Source: Gemmataceae bacterium
GTDB taxonomy: Bacteria; Planctomycetota; Planctomycetia; Gemmatales; Gemmataceae
Reading direction: 5' to 3'
Length of the DNA: 64,000 nt
Assembly: GCA_901538445.1 (NCBI GenBank)
Contig: LR594584.1
Span: forward strand, 3,588,054 to 3,652,053
Part shown: positions 53,896-61,422 of the stretch, piece by piece
How the letters are laid out: every line of letters begins with the position of its first letter
How positions within the stretch are numbered: position 1 is the first letter of the stretch
Made by a program: the position numbers and the translations under genes
Notes under the pieces: generated by a model
Seen by the model: the letters and a program-made list of their open reading frames with translations, nothing else
What the model was told of the DNA's origin: nothing
Databases searched by the model: none

Positions 53896-56235
53896 TTACT
53901 CGTACAGGAACTCGCTGCGGCGGAGGAGGTACGTCACGACGCCGCGCCATGCTCGGATGGTGTAGTGCGGGTCGTCGGCCTTCGCGGCCGCGTTCGGCGC
54001 GTCGCGGTCGGGGCGGCAGGCATACGCCTCACGCTTCTCGATCCCCTTCTGGTTCTTGGCGTCGGCGACGATGCCCGCGAGCAGCTTGAATGTGCGGTCC
54101 ACCTCCGGCGAGTCGGGTGCGTCGTACCGGCCCAGCACGCGCTCGTGCAGGTGGACGATCGCCGCCCGGATCGCCTTGTCGTTGTCGGCCGACACGCCCG
54201 GGACAACGCTCGGCTCGATGCCCGGGAACAGGCGGCGCTCGGCGGCCGGCTTGGCGAAGTCGCGGGCCACCGCCTTGCACGCCACGTCGTTCGACAGGAT
54301 CCGCTGGATCGCCCCCATCGCCCCGCTCGGGTCGGTCGCGCGCTCGGTCACCTCCTTCGAGTCGATGCCGCCGTAGAGCATTCCGAGCTCGCCCTGGAGC
54401 CGGCCCCACTTCTCGCCGAACACGGCTGCCACCTTGCGTTCGAGTTGCTCCGGCGAGAGCATCCGCACCACGCCGACGTCGTCGAGTTCGGCGCGGCGGC
54501 ACGGGTCCTTGAGCGCCGTGGCGACGCCGTCGACGCGGTAGAAGTCGGACGCGACCCAGTCCTTGAACACGCCCTTCATGTTGAAGTTGTTCTTCGCGAA
54601 CCGTGCGGCGATCGCCTCGACCGCCTTCCGCTGCTCGCGGTACGCCCGCAGCCGGGCCGCGTAGAGCGGGTCTTCGAGGTCCTTGGGCGGCAGCAGCACC
54701 TTGCGGCCGGTGAGAACGTAGTAGGCGTGCTCGGTCATCGCGACGGCGAACCGCGGGTCCTTGGCGGTCCGCTCGCCGAGCCACTGGAGCGCACGCCACC
54801 GCTCGCCGGGCGGCAGGTCTTCGCCCTCGAACCCGGGGCCGAACATGTCCTTGAACCACCCGCCCTTCCGCTTGCCGAACACCCCCTGGTCGGCGAACCG
54901 CCAGAAGTCCTGGTACAGCCCGGCGACGGGGTCGATGGTCTTGTGGCACACGACGCACTCGGCGGCCTGCATCGTCGGGATCGGGAACTTTGCAGTGGCG
55001 GCCGCGGCGTCCGACACGCGGGCCGCGAGTTCGAGCACGTCCACGCCGAGGAAGTGCTGGTAGTACATGCGGACGCGGAGGCGGTTGCGGTTCGTCTCGG
55101 TCGTCGGGTAGCGGGCGAGGTACTGGAACGTGCCGAGCAGCCCGGCGTGCGGGTAGAACCCGGTGGCCGACTCCTGGTTCTCGGCCTTGTTGCGGCTCGC
55201 CAGCGCCTTCAGCCGCACCGGGACGAACTCGAACGGGTCGTCCGGGTTCTTGAACTTCCCCTTCACCTCGTCGAAGATGCCGTACCCGCGGGCGGTGTAC
55301 GGCGACACCATCATGTAGTCCGCGGTGACCACCTCGGTGAACGGCCGGTCGTTGCGGACGATGTACTCGACCAGCTTCATCGGCTCGGCGAGCAGCGCCT
55401 TGCGGTAGTCGTCGGCGAGCTTATATCCAGCTCTCTTGCGCTCGGCCTCGTCCTTGATGTGGCTGAGGTCGTGCTTCTGGTACCACCCCCGCGTCGTGCC
55501 GAAGTGCTCGTAGGACAGCACGGTCTGGTCCGGGTTCCCGTCGACTCCGAGTGTCAGGAAGACGTCGTTGAACCCCTCGCGCACGCGGTCGTAGAACGCC
55601 TCCTCCTTCATGACCGCATCGAGGATCGCCGGCAGAACCGCGAGGCCGAGCTTGTTGATGGACGCGAGTTCCGCCTCGGTCGGTAGCCGCCCCGCAAGCG
55701 ACAGCGTGACGCGCCGCAGCAGCCGGCGGTTGTCGAGCATCACCACGCCGTCGAAGAACGGCGGCGCCTTCGGGTCGCCCGCGACGTCGGTGGTCTTCGC
55801 GGCGGGGCCGGTGACGCGGCGGACGAACTCGGCGAGGGTGCGGTACGCGGCCGAGTCGGGCTTGAGGACGTCGTTGCCGCCGTGGTCGAGGTCGCCAACG
55901 ACTTTGAGCAAGAGCCGCGACTTGTCCTTCTCCTTGGCGGCGGCCATCTTCGCGAACGCGGCCCGGTTGTGGCGCATCGCGGCGTCGCGGGCCGCGCCGT
56001 CCACCTTCCGCGGGTCTTGCAGCACGAACGCGCTGTCCTCGCCGTCGCCGCCCTTGCGGTGACAGGTGAGGCACGACCGCACGCCGACCTTCGCCCAGAC
56101 CTCGTCCTCGAAGAAGTTGTCGGCGGCCGCGGCGCACCCGGCGGGCGGGGCCGCGGGCTTGTCCTGGCCGTGGGCCACGGTGGCAAGGCCGCCGAGAGCG
56201 GCCGCGAACAGCAGCGTGCGGGTTGGCAGCGACAT
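53896..56235 (-). CDS. planctomycete cytochrome c / DUF1549-like protein
   Basis: 779 residues with signal peptide (MSLPTRTLLFAAALGGLATVAHGQ). Haem-type motifs CLTCHRKGGDGEDS (about residue 55) and CVVCHKTIDPVAGLYQDFWRF (about residue 425). Between them a DUF1549-like segment (NRRLLRRVTLSLAGRLPTEAEL) and an aromatic-rich helical part (YTARGYGIFDEV, GFYPHAGLLGTFQYLARYPTTETNRNR style). The C-terminal third has a DUF1553-like helical domain (HAYYVLTGRKVLLPP, RMLSPEQLERKVAAVFGEKW) and ends YLLRRSEFLYE. It heads the minus-strand cluster. Export and haem binding are likely; the role is unknown. Confidence 0.88.
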   Translation of the reverse strand: MSLPTRTLLFAAALGGLATVAHGQDKPAAPPAGCAAAADNFFEDEVWAKVGVRSCLTCHRKGGDGEDSAFVLQDPRKVDGAARDAAMRHNRAAFAKMAAAKEKDKSRLLLKVVGDLDHGGNDVLKPDSAAYRTLAEFVRRVTGPAAKTTDVAGDPKAPPFFDGVVMLDNRRLLRRVTLSLAGRLPTEAELASINKLGLAVLPAILDAVMKEEAFYDRVREGFNDVFLTLGVDGNPDQTVLSYEHFGTTRGWYQKHDLSHIKDEAERKRAGYKLADDYRKALLAEPMKLVEYIVRNDRPFTEVVTADYMMVSPYTARGYGIFDEVKGKFKNPDDPFEFVPVRLKALASRNKAENQESATGFYPHAGLLGTFQYLARYPTTETNRNRLRVRMYYQHFLGVDVLELAARVSDAAAATAKFPIPTMQAAECVVCHKTIDPVAGLYQDFWRFADQGVFGKRKGGWFKDMFGPGFEGEDLPPGERWRALQWLGERTAKDPRFAVAMTEHAYYVLTGRKVLLPPKDLEDPLYAARLRAYREQRKAVEAIAARFAKNNFNMKGVFKDWVASDFYRVDGVATALKDPCRRAELDDVGVVRMLSPEQLERKVAAVFGEKWGRLQGELGMLYGGIDSKEVTERATDPSGAMGAIQRILSNDVACKAVARDFAKPAAERRLFPGIEPSVVPGVSADNDKAIRAAIVHLHERVLGRYDAPDSPEVDRTFKLLAGIVADAKNQKGIEKREAYACRPDRDAPNAAAKADDPHYTIRAWRGVVTYLLRRSEFLYE

Positions 56236-56341
56236 GGACGCACTCGGGGCGGGCCGAGCAGGGTGGGCACCCGCAGATAGTACCGGCTCGCACGCGCGGC
56301 CCGCAAGCGTGTTTGGGGTGGGGTGAGTGCCATTGGATTTT

Positions 56342-56417
56342 GGCGAGCGGGGGACGTAAGTCCCCCGGTAGAGCGTGAATAGCAGTTCAACCGGGGGACT
56401 TACGTCCCCCGCTCGCC
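56342..56417. repeat. REPIN-like palindrome, family A copy 3
   Basis: Perfect 28-base arms (56342-56369 and 56390-56417) with a 20-base loop. Each arm: GGCGAG, stem CGGGGGAC, loop GTAA, stem GTCCCCCG, GT. Termini and layout are the same as at 12364, but the stem sequence is completely different and still fully paired. It lies between the AcpH-like gene and the cytochrome gene. Confidence 0.9.
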
Positions 56418-56450
56418 ATGAAGGAAGGCACACCGACTGGTGCTACGAGG

Positions 56451-57059
56451 TCAGCCGGCAACGAGGGTGCGCCGGGATTCGGCAGCGAAGGCGATCAGCT
56501 CGGGGTAGAAGGCGTTGAAGTCCGCGGTGAGTTCCGCGTCGAGTGCGGTGAGGGTCGGCATCGAGTCGGGGAGCCAGACGGCGCGCTTCGGCATCCGCTC
56601 GGCGATGCGGTCCGAGATGCGGGCGAACGTGGCGGTGATGCCCTCCCGGGTGGAGTAGCTCACGAGCTGGTCGTTGTCGACGAACTTACGGATGAACCAC
56701 TGCGCGTCGCGCGGCGTCTGCTGGAACTGGTCGTCGAGCACCCGGTACGACCGCCGGGCGAACGCCGCGAGCGACTCGCCCGAGTACCGCAGCCAGTTGC
56801 GGGCGAGGACGTGGTCGTAGTACACGTCGATGACGATGCCGGCGAACCAGCCGAGCGTGTGCGAGATGCGGGAGATGCTGCGGAGCACGACCGGGTGCCG
56901 GTCGGTGAACCCGTCGACGAGCCGGTGCAACCGCACCCCGCACCGGACGTCGTCGGGCAGCAGCGCAATCTCGGGGTTGCGGGCGAAGTCCGCGACGATG
57001 CCGCCGAGCATGAGCCCGGGCTCGGGGTCGGCCAGGTGCAGGTGTGCGAGGAAGTTCAC
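56451..57059 (-). CDS. acpH: acyl carrier protein phosphodiesterase family (DUF479)
   Basis: 202 residues from GTG 57059, which gives the family N-terminus (V/M)NFLAHLHLADPEPGLMLGGI; GTG 57074 would add five residues. AcpH is an HD-like metalloenzyme that removes the phosphopantetheine arm of ACP. Visible: VADFARN, GVRLHRLVDGFTDRHPVV, a conserved helix WFAGIVIDVYYDHVLARNW (Asp and His), and a C-terminal helix with DAELTADFNAFYPEL. The start is 30 bases downstream of the Hsp70-like gene, so it may be in that transcript. The enzymatic role in planctomycetes is inferred. Confidence 0.85.
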   Translation of the reverse strand: MNFLAHLHLADPEPGLMLGGIVADFARNPEIALLPDDVRCGVRLHRLVDGFTDRHPVVLRSISRISHTLGWFAGIVIDVYYDHVLARNWLRYSGESLAAFARRSYRVLDDQFQQTPRDAQWFIRKFVDNDQLVSYSTREGITATFARISDRIAERMPKRAVWLPDSMPTLTALDAELTADFNAFYPELIAFAAESRRTLVAG

Positions 57060-57089
57060 CGGCGGTCCGTCCACGTCCGAGGAGAGGGG

Positions 57090-58529
57090 TCAGGCGTACT
57101 CGGGCTCGAAGTACAGGCTCGCGCCGCCGAGGGCGCTGCCGCCGCGGGCGAACGCCACGTCCAGCTTGCCGACCGGCGGCCCGCCCACGGTCTTCTTCAG
57201 GTCCGGGGCGTGGGTCTTCACGAACGTCAGCCCCGCACCCACGGTAGCACCCTGGAGCGCGTCGCGGAATGCCGGAATGCTGCACCCGCCGCCCGTGAGG
57301 ATCAGTTCCTGTAGCGCGCCGTGCGGCACCGCCGGGAGCGACGCCACGAACTTCGACGCCTCCGCGGTGAGCTGGTTCACGACCGACTCGACGCACCCGA
57401 GCACCGCGTCGCCGTCGGCCGGGCCGCCGATGATCCCGACCTTCGCCGTGCGGTAGCCCTTTCCGGTCGAGTACACCGCGGGCCGGAGGTCTTCCCAGTC
57501 CACGGGACTCGCTTTGCGGAGGAACTCGCCCTTCTCCTTCGGGAGCGCCGCGACCAGCCGCTCGTCGAGGTCACTCACCCCGAGCGGGATCGACTGCTGT
57601 GAAACGCCGACGCGCGCGTCCGGGTCGGCGTCGTTGCCGTCGGCCGGGGTGATGGTCACCGCGGCGAAGTCGGTCGTGAACGCGCCGACGTCGATCACCA
57701 GCGCACGGTACACCGGGTGGTCCGCGGTGGACTTCATCACGGTGATGAGCGGCCCCTTCCCGAACATCTCGCCGAGGCGGATGTGCCCCTTCTGGGCCGC
57801 GTTCGTCGCCTTCGTGAGCACCCCGACCGCGTTCGCGTACGGCTCGGAGACGACCGCCGTGTCGGGGTGCAGCGGCCACCCGGCCTTGCCGAGCGCGTCG
57901 GTGAGGAGCTTGCACCCCGGGTGCGGGTCACCGCCGCCCGTCGGGGCCGCGAACGCCGGCACCGAGATGCGCACGGGGATTGAGTCGTACTTCAGCCCGG
58001 TCGCGGGGAGCTTGTTGCACGCCTCCAGCACCTGCTGGCGGAGCCAGTGGAAGAAGTGGGCGGCGATCGTGGCCGCGAGCGTCTGCTGCTGGGCCTCGGC
58101 CGAGATCATCCGCCCGCCGGGGCCGGACACGAGCGTGCGCGCGGCCGCCACGAGTTGGTTCAGGTAGCCGATCTGCCCCGCGGCGACGCCGTACTTGGCG
58201 GCCAGCTCCGCGAGTTCGGGCGACTGCAACAGCGCTTCGAGCGGGGACTGGTGCGGCCGCGCGCCGGGCGCGAGGAAGATCGCCTTCTTCCAGTTGGTGT
58301 GGACGTCGACGCCGCCGCCGGCGAGCATCCCGGCCGCGCGGTCCCCGAACTCGGGCACCGGCTTCGCGCCGCGGCGGTCGACCACGACCGTGCTCGGGAC
58401 GCAGAACTCGACCTCGCCGACCCCCGCGGGGCGGCACGCGAGCAGGGTGCTGTCGGCCGTCGGGTCGCGCCGCAGGGCGACCTTGGTGTACGCGCTGCCG
58501 AAGTCGATGCAGAACACCCGGTCGGCCAT
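57090..58529 (-). CDS. Hsp70/actin-fold ATPase
   Basis: 479 residues. Start at ATG 58529 gives the phosphate-1 motif at the N-terminus: RVFCIDFGSAYTKVAL. Other actin-fold motifs: RISVPAFA..., AVVSEPYANAVGVL (connect-like), phosphate-2 VIDVGAFTTDFAAV and adenosine motif LILTGGGCSIPAFRDAL. The protein ends with the ATPase domain; no substrate-binding domain of DnaK is present. The upstream gene, 8 bases away, encodes a winged-helix plus GrpE-like protein, which would be a natural exchange factor. Probably a specialised Hsp70-like or ParM-like ATPase in a two-component module, not the housekeeping DnaK. Confidence 0.85.
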   Translation of the reverse strand: MADRVFCIDFGSAYTKVALRRDPTADSTLLACRPAGVGEVEFCVPSTVVVDRRGAKPVPEFGDRAAGMLAGGGVDVHTNWKKAIFLAPGARPHQSPLEALLQSPELAELAAKYGVAAGQIGYLNQLVAAARTLVSGPGGRMISAEAQQQTLAATIAAHFFHWLRQQVLEACNKLPATGLKYDSIPVRISVPAFAAPTGGGDPHPGCKLLTDALGKAGWPLHPDTAVVSEPYANAVGVLTKATNAAQKGHIRLGEMFGKGPLITVMKSTADHPVYRALVIDVGAFTTDFAAVTITPADGNDADPDARVGVSQQSIPLGVSDLDERLVAALPKEKGEFLRKASPVDWEDLRPAVYSTGKGYRTAKVGIIGGPADGDAVLGCVESVVNQLTAEASKFVASLPAVPHGALQELILTGGGCSIPAFRDALQGATVGAGLTFVKTHAPDLKKTVGGPPVGKLDVAFARGGSALGGASLYFEPEYA

Positions 58530-58537
58530 CGGTCGCC

Positions 58538-59488
58538 TCACTTCGGGACCACCCTCGCCTTCGCGAGGATGTACTCGCCGTCGTCGCCTTCCTTCAGCAC
58601 CCAGCCGGGCCGGGTCACCTTCGCGGGCGAGTTGGTGAACAGCCCGGCCGGCCCCTCGTGGTAGCGGCCGTCGAACTTCACGTCCTCGCCGGCGTCGCCG
58701 ACCTGCTTGAACTCGGCGACGTTCCAGATCGCCGCTTCGAGGAACTGCCGCGGGCCGGGCTGGTCCGGGTCCCAGGTCTCCAGCCACGCCGACACGAGCC
58801 GCCGCGCCACCTGCCGCTGGAACGTCGTGTCGTCGGCGCTCTCCGGCTGCGGGACCGCGACCGCGGCCGGCCGCGGGGCGGGCTTCTCCTCGGCCTTTGC
58901 AACCACCGGCAGCGCGACCGGCTCGGCACCCTCGGCCGCGAGTTCCTGCTGGAGCGCGGCGATCCGGGCCGCCTTCCGCGACACGATCACCGCCTCCCAG
59001 CGCTTGATCGCTTCGAGCGTGGCCGCGTCGCGCTCGCGCTGCGCCGCGGCCGCCTTCACGCGCGCCTCCGCGGCGGCCTTCTCCTCGACCGCGGCGGCCT
59101 CGATCACCGGAAGGAGTTCCGCGGCCGCGGGCGGAGTTCGACGCACAATCTCTTGAAGGAACGCGACCCGCTCGGCGAGCGGCAGCGATTCGGCGATCGC
59201 ACGCGCCGCCGGGCCGACCTTCTCCTCGGGGATTGCGCCCGCGACGAGCGCGAACCCGGCTGCGGTCAGCGAAACCGTCGCCTTCTTCGCCGCGCCACTC
59301 TCGGCTATCAGCGGGGCACCCTCGTGTTGGAGCCGCGCGATCACGTCCTTGTTCGCGGCCGCGGTGCCGGCGAGCAGCGCCGGGTGGTCGCCCTTCCCGA
59401 TCAGCCGCATCGGGCCGTCGGCGGTCGCGAGCGCGATCAGCGCCTGCTTGACGAGTTCCTCGGTGTTCGCCGCTGCTTTCTTCGCCAC
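58538..59488 (-). CDS. winged-helix protein with a GrpE-like C-terminal region
   Basis: 316 residues; GTG 59488 is preceded by GAGG. Residues ~8-85 read as a winged-helix domain (LVKQALIALATADGPMRLIG ... IARLQHEGAPLIAES ... VSLTAAGFALV). Residues ~125-200 are helical and Ala/Glu/Arg-rich, likely coiled coil (EEKAAAEARVKAAAAQRERD). The C-terminal ~100 residues resemble the GrpE beta-wing: KFDGRYHEGPAGLFTNSPAK then VTRPGWVL then ILAKARVV, compared with the VxxPG-(Y/W)-x-x-x-x-x-x-LRxAxV ending of GrpE. This suggests nucleotide exchange for the adjacent Hsp70-like ATPase, tied to a DNA-binding head. The winged helix resembles that of the protein at 30568. Confidence 0.75.
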   Translation of the reverse strand: MAKKAAANTEELVKQALIALATADGPMRLIGKGDHPALLAGTAAANKDVIARLQHEGAPLIAESGAAKKATVSLTAAGFALVAGAIPEEKVGPAARAIAESLPLAERVAFLQEIVRRTPPAAAELLPVIEAAAVEEKAAAEARVKAAAAQRERDAATLEAIKRWEAVIVSRKAARIAALQQELAAEGAEPVALPVVAKAEEKPAPRPAAVAVPQPESADDTTFQRQVARRLVSAWLETWDPDQPGPRQFLEAAIWNVAEFKQVGDAGEDVKFDGRYHEGPAGLFTNSPAKVTRPGWVLKEGDDGEYILAKARVVPK

Positions 59489-59627
59489 GTCACGACCTCA
59501 CTGTCACGAGTTTATCTTACCGCCGCGACCGGCGGGCCAACTTTACCAGAAGCGCGCAGGTTTTCCGGCCGGCTCAACCGGCGCAATCCGCCCGCACGAA
59601 TCGTTCAGGATAAGAAGGCCGCGGGCG

Positions 59628-60215
59628 TCAGAGAACGCCCTTGGTGGACGGGATGCCGGTGGCCCGCGGGTCGGGTTCGACCGCCGCACGCAGCGCGCGA
59701 GCGCAGGCCTTGAAGATCGCCTCGACGATGTGGTGCGTGTTGCGCCCGTGGTGCAGCACGACGTGCAATGTCAGCAGCCCCGCCGACGACACCGCACGCC
59801 AGAACTCCTCGGCGAGCTGCGACGAGAACGTGCCGAGCGTCTCGAGCGGCACGTCGGCCCGCCACACGAGGAACGGCCGGCCGCTCAGGTCTACGGCCGC
59901 CTGCGCGAGCGTCTCGTCCATCGGCAGCGCGCAGTCGCCGAACCGGCGGACGCCGGCCTTGTCGCCGAGCGCCTGCACGAGCGCCTTGCCGAAGCAGATG
60001 CCGACGTCCTCGACGGTGTGGTGCGCGTCGATGTGCGTGTCGCCCTTGCACGTCACACTCAGGTCGAACAGCCCGTGCTTGCCGATGTGCGTGAGCATGT
60101 GGTCGAAGAACCCGACGCCCGTGCTCACTTCGACCTTCCCCGTCCCGTCGAGGTTCAGGGAAAGCTGGATGTCGGTCTCGGCCGTCTTGCGGGTGATCGA
60201 AGCGGTGCGAGGCAT
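59628..60215 (-). CDS. hisB: imidazoleglycerol-phosphate dehydratase
   Basis: 195 residues, the monofunctional form (no phosphatase domain). It catalyses the dehydration of imidazoleglycerol phosphate in histidine synthesis. Visible: R-T-A-x-ITRKTAETDI, GVGFFDHMLTHIGKHG, the metal motif IDAHHTVEDVGICFG and the second repeat's LHHGRNTHHIVEAIFKA. ATG 60215 is the natural start. It is the third gene of hisD-hisC-hisB, separated from hisC by a family B repeat. Confidence 0.96.
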   Translation of the reverse strand: MPRTASITRKTAETDIQLSLNLDGTGKVEVSTGVGFFDHMLTHIGKHGLFDLSVTCKGDTHIDAHHTVEDVGICFGKALVQALGDKAGVRRFGDCALPMDETLAQAAVDLSGRPFLVWRADVPLETLGTFSSQLAEEFWRAVSSAGLLTLHVVLHHGRNTHHIVEAIFKACARALRAAVEPDPRATGIPSTKGVL

Positions 60216-60221
60216 AGGTTC

Positions 60222-60274
60222 GTAGGGCCGGCTGTGCCGGCCGTTGCGGTGATGGCCGGCACAGCCGGCCCTAC
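60222..60274. repeat. REPIN-like palindrome, family B copy 2
   Basis: Perfect 21-base arms (60222-60242 and 60254-60274) with an 11-base loop. Each arm: GTAG, stem GGCCGGC, loop TGT, stem GCCGGCC. It fills the hisC-hisB gap, starting 7 bases upstream of the hisB start, and the outer terminus supplies the TAG stop of hisC (60271-60273). Confidence 0.9.
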
Positions 60275-61314
60275 AGAATCGCCTTCAACGCCGAGAGCAG
60301 CGTGTCGATCTCGGCGTCGCTGCCGACGGAGATGCGGAGGCCGTCGTAGCCGTCGTAGTTCATGTAGCGCACGAGGATCTTGCGCCGCTTCAGCTCCTCG
60401 TAGATCGGCTTCACGGGCCGGTCGCTGCGGCGGCACCACACGAAGTTCGCGTGGCTCGGTGTGACCTCGAAGCCGAGTTGCGTGAGCGCCGGCACCATCC
60501 GCTCGCGGGTCGCGACGATCTTGTCGCGCACGGAGCGGAAGTAGTCCTGGTCTTCGAGTGCGGCGGTCGCGGCGGCGAGGCTCAGCACGTCGCAGTTGTA
60601 GGAGTCCTTCACCTTCACCAGTTCGCGGACGATCTCGGGCCGGGCGACCGCGAACCCGAAGCGAATCCCCGCGAGCGAGTACGACTTGCTGAGCGTCCGC
60701 GTCACGATGAGGTTCGGCAAAGTCACCGCCCGCGAGAGCCCGTTCTCGTGGGCGAAGTCGGCGTAGGCCTCGTCGAGCACGAGCGGGGCCGGGGCGAGTT
60801 GCGCCGCGAGGTCGGCGACGGCCGACAGCGGGACCACCGTGCCGGTCGGCGAGTTCGGGTTGGGGACGAAGCTGAGGTGCGCCACCTTCGGCCACTCCTT
60901 GACGGGCAGCGACCAGCCGTCCGCGAACGGCACGGCCTGGAAGCGTGCGCCCTGAATCTCGGCGAGCGACTTGTAGAGGATGTAGCTCGGCGTCGGGCTC
61001 GCGATCAGCCCGCCCTCGGGCACGAACGCCCGCGTCAGGATGGTGAGGATGTCGTCGGAGCCGTTGCCGATCAGGATGCAGTCGGGATCGACGCCGAGCA
61101 CCTTCCCCGCGGCCCTGCGGAACGTGTCGCCGAGCGGCTCGGGGTACTTGCGGAGCTTGTTCGGCGTGAGCGCCGCCTGCACCGCCTCGAACACCCGCGG
61201 GCTCGGCGGGTACGGGTTCTCGTTGGTGTTCAGCTTGACGATGTCGGGGTCGTTGAGCTGCTCGCCGGGCGCGTAGCCCTTCATCGCCGAAATGTTGGGA
61301 CGGACGGCACTCAT
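60271..61314 (-). CDS. hisC: histidinol-phosphate aminotransferase
   Basis: 347 residues, PLP-dependent fold type I enzyme converting imidazole acetol phosphate to histidinol phosphate. ATG 61314 (MSAVRPNISAMKGYAPGEQ) matches the family start; the open frame upstream runs through a palindrome and is not protein. Visible: LNTNENPYPPSP, RKYPEPLG, IGNGSDDILTIL, PNPNSPTGT, VLDEAYADFA, PLP lysine in TRTLSKSYSLAGIRFG, and YDGLRISVGSDAE. Its stop codon lies within the adjacent family B repeat. Confidence 0.96.
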   Translation of the reverse strand: MSAVRPNISAMKGYAPGEQLNDPDIVKLNTNENPYPPSPRVFEAVQAALTPNKLRKYPEPLGDTFRRAAGKVLGVDPDCILIGNGSDDILTILTRAFVPEGGLIASPTPSYILYKSLAEIQGARFQAVPFADGWSLPVKEWPKVAHLSFVPNPNSPTGTVVPLSAVADLAAQLAPAPLVLDEAYADFAHENGLSRAVTLPNLIVTRTLSKSYSLAGIRFGFAVARPEIVRELVKVKDSYNCDVLSLAAATAALEDQDYFRSVRDKIVATRERMVPALTQLGFEVTPSHANFVWCRRSDRPVKPIYEELKRRKILVRYMNYDGYDGLRISVGSDAEIDTLLSALKAIL

Positions 61315-61346
61315 GGCAGGTCGCGGACGTGCGGGGTTGTTCAGTT

Positions 61347-61417
61347 GCGAGCCACGGGGTTCATCCCCGTGGTCGTTGGACGTGCCGAAGACCACGGGGA
61401 TGAACCCCGTGGCTCGC
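61347..61417. repeat. REPIN-like palindrome, family A copy 4
   Basis: Perfect 28-base arms (61347-61374 and 61390-61417), 15-base loop. Each arm: GCGAG, stem CCACGGGG, loop TTCAT, stem CCCCGTGG, TC. It is family A with a variant outer base and fills the hisD-hisC gap, 5 bases past the hisD stop. Confidence 0.88.
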
Positions 61418-61422
61418 GGGCG

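Noticed and set aside
57090..58529. Housekeeping DnaK
   Set aside because: Too short at 479 residues, no substrate-binding domain, and no dnaJ nearby.
61315..61395. N-terminal extension of hisC to 61395
   Set aside because: The extra codons are the translated arm of a family A palindrome and are not found in the family.
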